A stretch of DNA of 64,000 nt from Actinomortierella ambigua (lineage: Eukaryota; Mortierellomycota; Mortierellomycetes; Mortierellales; Mortierellaceae). The notes under the pieces were generated by a model, which made no database searches, had not been told where the DNA came from, and worked only from the letters and a program-made list of their open reading frames with translations. Where the stretch lies: assembly GCA_016098155.1 (NCBI GenBank), contig JAAAJB010000009.1:1400-65399 (forward strand), read 5' to 3'. The translations under genes and the position numbers were made by a program. Numbering within the stretch: position 1 is the first letter of the stretch; each line of letters begins with the position of its first letter. Of this stretch, positions 1 through 10,500 are shown one piece after another.

Positions 1-1500
1 AAAAAAAGCATGAGATGGTGGCAGTCAGAGTGGCGGCAACGGCTGGTGTTTTTTACATCACATCGACTGTTGCGTTTGAGGTGTTAGCGCTGGATCAAAT
101 TCTCAGTGGACAACAACCCCTCGTCTAATTTCAAGTAGCACTAATTATCGTGTAGTACGTAGTAGACGAGTTCCAACCCCGTCCCTCTGTCTCTGCCTGT
201 CTGTCTCTCTCTCTCTCTCTGCCACCCGCCCTGTCTCTCTTGTGGCCTGCTGCTCCACTGCTCCAAGGTCTAAAGACAAAAAAAAAAGACAGCCAAACTG
301 ACGAGCCCTGGGGCAGATGCCATGGCGAGATAGACAAGGCACCAAAATGACCTCACCAAATAAAACAAAGTGAACACCAATGGAGACCATCGGCTCCCTG
401 ACCTCAGCTCCTCGCAAGGTTAGGTCGCTTGCTTGACCATGCCTCCGTATGCTCAGGACCTTTGCCCAAGAGGGAGAAATCCAAGAGAGGCGCTTCTCCA
501 CCCCCCCTACCTCTTCTTTTTGTCCTGTCTCTGTCCCCCTATTCTCCTTTTTCCTCGAGGTTGTGGACCTGCGTGCCTGCTCTCGCAACCTCATCTCTCT
601 CTTCCCCCCCCCCTTCCCCCACACACACAGCACACGCGCTCTCTTGTTGCGTGTGGTGGTGGTGTTGCCCCCCTCTCTCTGTCTCCGTCTCCCTCCCTTC
701 CTCTCTCTCTCTCTGACTGTGTGTCTGTCTCTCATCTTTGTCTCTCGTATCCCCCCCCCTCCTCCTTCCCACTCACCTGGGACGGGGAATGTTCGGTGGG
801 TGGCAGCATGCTGGTTACTGCTGCGTGTCCTTTCTCTCAAGCTGGTCACCAGTCTGGCAGGGGCACTTTGGCACATACCTCGCTTCCTCGCCGTCGCATA
901 CATATTCAAAGTGCAGGCAGGCAGGAGAATATATTCTTTGCCCTGCCAAGAGCAAACTGGACTGTTCTTCCAAACTCTCGCCCGCACACACGCTCTCATT
1001 CTCTCTCTCTCTGTCTCTCTCCTCTCTCTCTCTCTCTCCCGCTCTTATTATTCTGTCTAGCTGTTGCACATGGTCCTTCGTCTGCTGCTGCCACCACCAC
1101 TACTACAACCCAGCCAACCTTTCGCTTTTCTTTTGGCTTCACCTTCAGTCCATTTATCTTTCTCCCTTCTCCTTCATTTCCTCCAGCCCATCCCTTTCTC
1201 TCTCCCCGACCCTCCTTCTCTCCTTTGCTTCGCATCTCCCGCATTCCATTCCCCTCTCTCTTTCTCTCATCCCGTTGTACATACCCCCCCTCCCCCCTCC
1301 TTCACTCCCTTCCTCAGCTGCATCTTCGCAAGAAAAGGAAACAAGACATCGCATTGGAGGTCCCTTTGGCATCGCAGTCTGTAGCAGCACCCTTCTATCC
1401 TCTCCCATCTCACTCTACTGCCTCGTCCGCTTCCAGCTCCTCCTCAGCAGCCTCTTCGCCATCATTGTCCAGTAGTCCCTTTGAACACTTGCCGCTGTCC
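1..1500. other. pyrimidine-rich leader/promoter of the histidine kinase gene
   Basis: This stretch is dominated by CT, CCCT and TCTC tracts (for example 200-225, 600-720, 1000-1040). The tracts stay open in several frames simply because they lack stop codons. A frame continuous with the kinase is open from an ATG at 439, but its translation is Ser/Leu/Pro low complexity without domain character. I read it as promoter and 5' leader, possibly with a leader intron; AG sites such as the one near 1316 could end one. The last ~90 bases before 1501 translate as a Ser/Ala-rich run and could be coding if an upstream exon exists. Confidence 0.55.
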
Positions 1501-4500
1501 ATGATGGCAGAATCATACCTCTGCCATGTCGGCTCTGTCCTGGATCTGTTGATCTCGGACAAGGCTATGGACCCAATCTCGTTATCATTCACCTCACACT
1601 TCCCACTACCTCTTGACTATGCAGACTCTGCATCCCATCCTCTCATTCAAAAGGTGGACACCGCGTTGCAAAAGGTGGTCCAAAAGATGCTGCTCCTCGA
1701 GCAAGAACTTGCTCGTGTACGTCATGAGACGGGCGTCGTCAAGGCAGCTGGCCCAGCCAATGCATTGCTGACAGACATTGGAATGGCGCCTCCCATTCTC
1801 ACTCCACCAGTCGACGCTCTCTCACCGTCGATTTCGGCGACCACGCGATGGGGCGAAGGCTCCTGGTTTGTCAACCACACGGCGTCCTTCAACTCGGTTC
1901 AGGAACGGCCTCCACTGCCATCCATCTCGAGTGCTATTTCCGAGTCTTCAAACTCGTCCGAGGACTTTCACACGCCCCTCGGCACGACTCCCGTTCATTA
2001 TGACCTTGCTTCCACATCTCAAGATACCACTGCCATCACTGCCGCCGCCGCCACCACCATCGCTTCCCCCTTCGCTTCTCGTACTCCCCTTGCTGTGCCG
2101 GCGACGGCGTTCTCTGTAGGTTCTTTGTCTGCTCCCTTTGCTCCATTGCATGCCAACGGCGTTTCTGATGGCATCAGGGAGGCACACGCCCAGGCACCAA
2201 CCGTACCACTCGCATCAATGATGAACCCTTCCCTGATGACATGCTTCCCGCCTATCATCAATGGTCAGGGATCTGCTGGCAACATTAGTAGCCCTCTGCA
2301 CACATTTTCCTCTTCGTCTTCGTCCTCCCTGCCCTCCTCAATAGTCTCCTCCTCTGCATCATCGGCAACATCCAACACTGCAGCATTATCAACAACAACA
2401 ACAACAAGAGCAAAGCAAGATCGTCGCCCCTGTCAGACATGCATACAAAGCTGCGCCAATATTGCTGCTGCCGTCATCACAGGCGACCTCTCAGGCCGCG
2501 TCTTGTGTGGTAGTCCAGAATGTCAAGGATCGGACCTGATAATCTCCATCAATGACATGGTCGGTAAGCTGTCAAGGTTCACCCAAGAGGTCATCGAGGT
2601 CGCTGCTCAAGGGGTCGAAGGCAAACTAGGCGTGCAGGCTGGCGTGGAAGGAGAGCGTGGCATCTGGAAGGAGTTTATCAGCCATCTCAACTCTATGACG
2701 GCGTCGCATTCAGAGCAGGTGCGCGATATTGCATCCGTCTGCACGGCTGTCGCGCATGGTGACCTGTCCCAAAAGATCACCGTGTCGGTGAAGGGCGAGA
2801 CCTTGGTTCTCAAGAACACAATCAACACGATGGGTAAGTTTATTGCTCTCTTTTCAAAAAGAGTCAGGCATGTTGCATTCGATGAGCATGAAGTGGGCCA
2901 CAAAACACATACACACATACACACACACAAAAGAGTCGAGAGCTGGCTTGCTTTGCTTTGCCTTTTTTTTCGCTTTGCTTCCCTTTTTTTTTTGTTCCCT
3001 TTCTTTCTTCCCTTTGTTCGTTTGTTCGTTCGTTCGTGTTTTTTCTTTTCTTTTCTTTCTCTCTTTGGCATGGCTGATGGGGAAGAGAAAGATGTAAGGG
3101 GTCGGGGTGGGGTCACACAGGCACACGTTTTGCGTGTGCAAGAGCGACTGAGGTTCCAACCTCTTACACCCTCCCTCCCCTCTGTCCTCTCTTTCACTCT
3201 CACCCTTGTACACGCACATTTCGTACACGCACGCTAGATAAACACCGCACTCGCATACACTCTTTCCCTCCTATGGCAACATTTTGGGGATCGCAGCCTT
3301 TTCGTGGTCTTCCCTTTTGCTGTTGGGCCCTTTCTCGGGCTCTCTATACCATTTTTCTTCTTCTTCCTTTTGTGTGTATTTGTCCTATCCCCTGTCACAC
3401 ATGCGTTGCGTGTTGCCTTTTAGACCACCCATCTCCGCCAGCACTCGTCTTTTGCCTTGTCTGCATGCACCCACCCCTTCCCTTCCGCTTTCTTCTCTTA
3501 TTGCAAAGTCGCAAAACACTGCAGGGGGAACGAAAAAATCAGCGAGACGATGGGAGCTCATCCAGACACACGCACACAAAAGTGCTGCATAGGGCTGGAC
3601 AGGCCTTGAAGGCTGTCGGGGAGAAGGGTGGGGGATGTGGGGAAGGAAGGGGAGCAGGGAACGCATTATGGAGAAACACGCTGCAAGCTGGTGCCTCTTG
3701 CGGTACTTGATTTAGGCTGATATTAACATACTCTCTCTCTTATCTTGCTCCAACCCAACATTACTTGCTTCTTTCTGGCCGCTGTTTTTGCGCAATGTCA
3801 TGTCACGGCTGCGTCGTTGCCTGGTTCTTGTATACCGCCTTACTGCTTTGTCGTCTGCTCTCGGGTCCTGACTATCGCCACTGTATTTGTCATGGTCGTA
3901 TGCTGGAAATGTTGTTCTCACTGTCCATCTCTTTCCTCTGGCCCCTTCTTTTTTTCACTCTCTCCGCTCTGCCTGCACTCCCGCACGCGCCCTCTCTTCT
4001 CTCTCTGTCTCTGTCTCTTCGTCTCTGTTTTCTCTCTCTCTCTCTCTCTCTCTCTCTTTTCCCCCCCTTCCTCCTCCGCCCCCCTCTCTCACTCCAATGT
4101 TCGCTGCCCTCGTACCTGTCATGTGTGTGGTTTGTTTTCGATGCTCTTTCGCCGTGCCCACTTGCACCACACACACTCTATCCACCATCACCCCTCGTTT
4201 GTCCCTCTATTCACGCTCACTCTCTCCCCCTCTCTTCTCTCCCCTCTTTACTCCCTTGCATCATTGTTTACCCTACACAACCTTTTATCATGCAATCTCG
4301 GTTTGGGTTGGGTGCTGCTGGTGGTGGTGGTGGTGTTGGTAACTGGGTTGCGGTATCCTATTTTATACTATCGTGATATGCAGTCGATCAGCTGCGATCC
4401 TTCTCCTCCGAGGTGACGCGAGTGGCCCATGAAGTCGGGACAGAGGGCAAGCTCGGCGGCCAGGCATATGTGAAGGGTGTCGATGGCACGTGGAAGGAGT

Positions 4501-7500
4501 TGACCGACAACGTCAACACGATGGCCGCCAATCTGACGGCTCAAGTGCGCGACATTGCAAGTGTGAGTAAGGCAATTGTGAAGGGCGACTTGAGTAAGAA
4601 GATCTCAGTGGAGGTGAAGGGCGAGATGCACGATTTGAAGCACACGATCAACACGATGGTGGACCAGTTGCAGGAGTTTGCCCTCGAAGTGAGTCGAGTC
4701 TCGCTAGAGGTCGGTACGGAGGGCAAGCTTGGTGGGCAGGCCCATGTCAAGGATGTCAGTGGCACGTGGAAGGAGTTGACGGACAATGTCAATCTGATGG
4801 CATCGAACCTGACGACCCAAGTAAGAGACATTGCGACGGTGTGCAAGGCCGTCGCGTGTGGTGATTTGACCAAGAAGATTGATGTGCAGGCCCAGGGCGA
4901 GATCCTGGAGCTCAAGGTGACGATGAATACGATGGTCGACCAGCTGCGTACGTTTGCCGCCGAGGTCACACGTGTCGCTCGTGAGGTCGGAACGGAGGGC
5001 AAGCTTGGTGGTCAGGCCGAGGTCGAGGGCGTCGATGGTACATGGAAGGAGCTGACGGACAACGTCAACACCATGGCCGCGAACCTGACAGCCCAGGTGC
5101 GTGATATTGCCAGTGTCAGTAAGGCTGTCGCTGCAGGAGATCTCAGCAAAAAAGTCACCGTCGAGGTCAAGGGTGAGATGTTGGATCTCAAGCATACCAT
5201 CAACATCATGGTCGACCAATTGCAAGAATTTGCAACAGAGGTGACGCGTGTATCCCTAGAAGTCGGTACGGAAGGCAAGCTAGGTGGCCAAGCTGTTGTC
5301 AAGGATGTCTCGGGTACCTGGAAGGAGCTCACGGACAATGTCAACACCATGGCCGCCAATCTAACCACACAAGTGCGTTCGATTGCCGAAGTCACAACAG
5401 CTGTCGCCTGTGGTGATCTCAGCAAGACGATCGATGTCCAGGCCCAAGGTGAGATCTCCGAACTGAAACTCACGGTGAACTCGATGGTGGAGCAACTCCG
5501 CACGTTCGCAGCTGAGGTCACCCGTGTCGCTCGTGAGGTCGGTACGGAAGGTCGTCTCGGAGGCCAGGCTCTTGTGAAAGGTGTCGACGGCACGTGGAAG
5601 GAGCTCACAGACAATGTCAACACCATGGCCGCCAACCTGACAGCCCAAGTCAGGGACATTGCTGGCGTTTCAAAGGCCGTCGCAGCAGGTGACCTAAGTA
5701 AAAAGATTTCCGTGGAGGTCAAGGGTGAGATGTTGGATCTCAAGAATACGATCAACATCATGGTGGACCAGCTGCAAGAATTCGCCACAGAGGTCAGTCG
5801 AGTGTCGCTAGAAGTCGGTACTGAGGGCAAACTCGGTGGTCAGGCCGTTGTCAAGGACGTTTCTGGTACCTGGAAGGAACTCACGGACAACGTCAACACG
5901 ATGGCTGCTAACCTGACCACACAGGTGCGTTCGATTGCTGAAGTTACAACGGCTGTCGCTTGTGGTGACCTGAGTAAGACGATCGATGTCCAGGCCCAAG
6001 GTGAGATCTCGGAGCTAAAGCTCACGGTGAACTCGATGGTAGAGCAGCTCCGCACGTTCGCCGCCGAGGTCACCCGTGTCGCTCGTGAGGTCGGTACCGA
6101 GGGCAAGCTGGGAGGTCAAGCCCAAGTCAAGGGCGTTGACGGTACCTGGAAAGAGCTCACAGACAATGTCAACACCATGGCTGCCAACTTGACGGCCCAG
6201 GTGCGTGATATTGCCGGAGTGTCCAAGGCTGTCGCTCGTGGTGATCTGACGCAGAAGATTTCGGTTGACGCGAAGGGAGAGATCCTGGAACTGAAGAACA
6301 CAATCAATATCATGGTAAGTCGCAAGGAGGGGCTCCAATGGATACAAGGTTTTCTTTTTTGTTTTGTTTTGTCCAAACATTCCTATCGCCATTTTCACGT
6401 GATTAGGAGATGACACACACTCAATCTACTATCTTTGCGCAACGTTCAATACTTGTAGGTGGACCAACTCTCTACGTTCTCGGCTGAAGTCACCCGCGTG
6501 GCCCGTGAGGTCGGCACAGAAGGCAAACTCGGAGGTCAGGCCGTGGTGAAGGATGTCTCTGGTACCTGGAAGGAGCTGACGGACAATGTCAACACCATGG
6601 CTTCAAATCTAACCACACAAGTACGCTCGATCGCCGAAGTCACCACAGCTGTCGCCTGTGGTGACTTGAGTAAGACAATTGACGTTCAGGCTCAGGGCGA
6701 GATTTCCGAGTTGAAGCTGACGGTGAACTCGATGGTGGAACAACTCCGTACGTTTGCCGCAGAGGTGACGCGTGTCGCTCGCGAGGTCGGAACCGAAGGT
6801 CGTCTTGGCGGTCAGGCTCAAGTCAAGGGCGTCGATGGCACTTGGAAGGAGCTCACGGACAATGTCAACACCATGGCCGCCAACCTAACAGCCCAGGTCA
6901 GAGATATTGCCGATGTCAGTAAGGCCATCGCCCGTGGCGATCTTAGCAAGAAGGTGACGATTGAGGTCAAGGGTGAGATGCTGGACCTGAAGCACACGAT
7001 CAACATCATGGTGGACCAGCTACAGGAGTTTGCCACGGAGGTCAGTCGAGTGTCGCTAGAAGTCGGCACCGAGGGCAAGCTTGGTGGCCAGGCTGTCGTT
7101 AAGGATGTCTCCGGCACGTGGAAGGAACTCACGGACAACGTCAACACCATGGCAGCCAACTTGACCACGCAGGTGCGTTCGATTGCCGAAGTCACGACGG
7201 CTGTCGCATGTGGTGACTTGAGTAAGAAGATTGATGTTGAGGCCCAGGGCGAGATTTCGGAGCTCAAGCGCACGGTGAACTCGATGGTGGAGCAGCTGCG
7301 TACGTTCGCCGCTGAAGTGACCCGTGTCGCTCGTGAGGTCGGTACCGAGGGTCGTCTTGGTGGCCAGGCCGAGGTCGAAGATGTTGGTGGTACCTGGCGA
7401 GAGCTGACGGAGAACGTCAACACGATGGCAGCCAACTTGACAGCCCAGGTCAGAGATATTGCCGACGTCAGTAAAGCCATTGCTCGCGGCGATCTTAGCA

Positions 7501-10500
7501 AGAAGGTCACGGTCAACGTCAAGGGCGAGATACTCGATCTGAAGAACACGATCAACTCGATGGTGGACCAGCTTCAAGAGTTTGCTACCGAGGTCAGTCG
7601 TGTCGCCCGTGAAGTTGGTACCGAGGGCAAGCTTGGTGGTCAAGCTCTTGTCAAGGGTGTCGACGGCACGTGGAAGGAACTGACGGACAATGTCAACACG
7701 ATGGCGTCAAATCTAACCACGCAGGTCAGAGATATAGCCGATGTCAGTAAGGCTGTCGCCAAGGGTGACTTGACGAAAAAGGTCACTGTGAACGTCAAGG
7801 GTGAGATGATGGACCTGAAGCACACGATAAACACGATGGTCGACCAGCTACAGGAATTTGCCACCGAAGTCACGCGCGTGTCTCTCGAGGTCGGTACTCA
7901 GGGCAGGCTTGGAGGCCAGGCCAACGTCAAGGGTGTCGATGGCACGTGGAAGGAGCTGACCGACAACGTCAACACGATGGCAGCCAATCTAACGACCCAG
8001 GTGCGCTCTATAGCCGAAGTCACGACCGCTGTCGCCTGTGGTGACCTGAGCAAGAAGATTGACGTGGAAGCCCAGGGTGAAATCTCAGAACTCAAGCTCA
8101 CGGTCAACTCGATGGTGGAACAGCTGCGTACGTTCGCCGCTGAGGTCACCCGTGTCGCTCGCGAGGTCGGAACTGAAGGCCGACTGGGCGGTCAGGCCGA
8201 GGTCGAGGGCGTTGACGGCACGTGGAAGGAGCTCACGGATGGTGTCAATACCATGGCTGCCAACCTGACAGCTCAGGTACGTGACATTGCCAGTGTCAGT
8301 AAAGCTGTCGCCGCTGGAGATCTCAGCAAGAAGGTCACCGTCGAGGTCAAGGGTGAGATGTTGGATCTCAAGCACACCATCAACACCATGGTGGACCAGT
8401 TGCAAGAGTTTGCCACGGAGGTCACACGAGTGTCGCTAGAAGTCGGTACGGAAGGCAAGCTCGGTGGCCAAGCCCTTGTCAGGGATGTTTCCGGCACGTG
8501 GAAGGAACTCACGGACAACGTCAACACCATGGCTTCTAACTTAACAACACAGGTGCGTTCCATTGCCGAAGTCACGACCGCTGTCGCTTGTGGTGACTTG
8601 AGTAAGAAGATCGACGTGGAGGCTGAGGGTGAGATCTCCGAGCTCAAGTTGACGGTGAACTCGATGGTGGAGCAACTGCGTACGTTCGCTGCCGAGGTCA
8701 CCCGTGTCGCGCGTGAGGTCGGCACCGAGGGCAAGCTCGGTGGACAGGCCGAGGTCGAAGGCGTCGGTGGTACGTGGAAGGAGCTCACGGACAACGTCAA
8801 CACGATGGCTGCCAACCTGACCACACAGGTGCGTTCGATTGCCGAAGTCACGACGGCCGTCGCCTGTGGTGATCTCAGCAAGACGATCGATGTCCAGGCC
8901 CAGGGCGAGATCTCAGAGCTCAAACTGACGGTCAACTCGATGGTGGAGCAACTCCGTATGTTTGCCGCTGAGGTCACCCGTGTCGCTCGCGAGGTCGGAA
9001 CCGAAGGTCGCCTCGGAGGCCAGGCTATTGTCAGGGGCGTTGACGGCACGTGGAAGGAGCTCACGGACGGTGTCAACACCATGGCTGCCAACCTAACAGC
9101 TCAAGTACGCGACATTGCCGATGTCAGTAAGGCCATCGCCCGTGGAGATCTCAGCAAGAAGGTCACTGTCGAAGTCAAGGGTGAGATGCTTGACCTGAAA
9201 CACACCATCAACACCATGGTGGACCAATTGCAAGAATTCGCCACTGAAGTCACTCGAGTGTCACTAGAAGTCGGTACGGAAGGCAAGCTTGGTGGTCAGG
9301 CTCTCGTCAAAGATGTTTCCGGCACGTGGAAGGAGTTGACCGACAACGTCAACACGATGGCCTCTAATCTAACAACACAGGTGCGCTCGATTGCCGAAGT
9401 CACGACCGCTGTCGCGTGCGGTGACTTGAGTAAGAAGATCGACGTGGAAGCTGAGGGCGAGATTTCGGAGCTCAAGCGCACGGTGAACTCGATGGTGGAG
9501 CAGTTGCGTACGTTCGCTGCTGAAGTCACTCGAGTCGCTCGCGAGGTCGGCACCGAAGGCAAGCTCGGTGGACAGGCCGAGGTCGAAGGCGTCGGTGGCA
9601 CGTGGAAGGAGCTCACGGACAACGTCAACACGATGGCTGCCAACCTGACCACACAGGTGCGTTCTATTGCCGAAGTCACGACGGCCGTCGCTTGTGGTGA
9701 TCTCAGCAAGACGATCGATGTCCAGGCTCAGGGCGAGATCTCGGAGCTCAAACTGACGGTCAACTCCATGGTGGAACAGCTTCGTATGTTTGCCGCCGAG
9801 GTCACCCGTGTCGCTCGCGAGGTCGGAACCGAAGGTCGTCTCGGAGGCCAGGCTATTGTCAGGGGCGTTGATGGCACGTGGAAGGAGCTCACGGACGGTG
9901 TCAATACCATGGCTGCCAACCTAACAGCTCAAGTACGCGACATTGCCGATGTCAGTAAGGCCATCGCCCGTGGAGATCTCAGTAAGAAGGTCACGGTGGA
10001 GGTCAAGGGTGAGATGCTTGATCTGAAACATACGATCAACACGATGGTCGACCAGCTACAGGAGTTTGCCACAGAGGTCAGTCGAGTGTCGCTAGAAGTC
10101 GGTACCGAGGGCAAGCTTGGTGGCCAGGCTGTCGTCAAGGATGTCTCCGGCACATGGAAGGAACTCACCGACAACGTCAACACCATGGCCTCCAATTTGA
10201 CTACACAAGTACGTTCGATTGCTGAGGTCACGACCGCCGTCGCCTGCGGTGACTTGAGTAAGACGATCGATGTCCAGGCCCAGGGTGAGATCTCAGAGCT
10301 CAAGCTGACGGTCAACTCGATGGTGGAGCAACTTCGTATGTTTGCTGCCGAGGTCACTCGTGTCGCTCGCGAGGTTGGGACCGAGGGTCGTCTCGGAGGC
10401 CAGGCTCTTGTCAGGGGCGTTGACGGCACGTGGAAGGAGCTCACGGACGGTGTCAATACCATGGCTGCCAATCTGACAGCTCAGGTACGTGACATTGCCA

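Noticed and set aside
145..999. 284-codon minus-strand ORF
   Set aside because: Arg/Glu/Gly repeats that mirror the CT-rich strand; open because GA-rich DNA lacks stops.
433..1500. In-frame upstream extension of the kinase ORF from an ATG at 439
   Set aside because: Translation is Ser/Leu/Pro low complexity from CT repeats, with no domain or codon signal; kept only as an alternative start.
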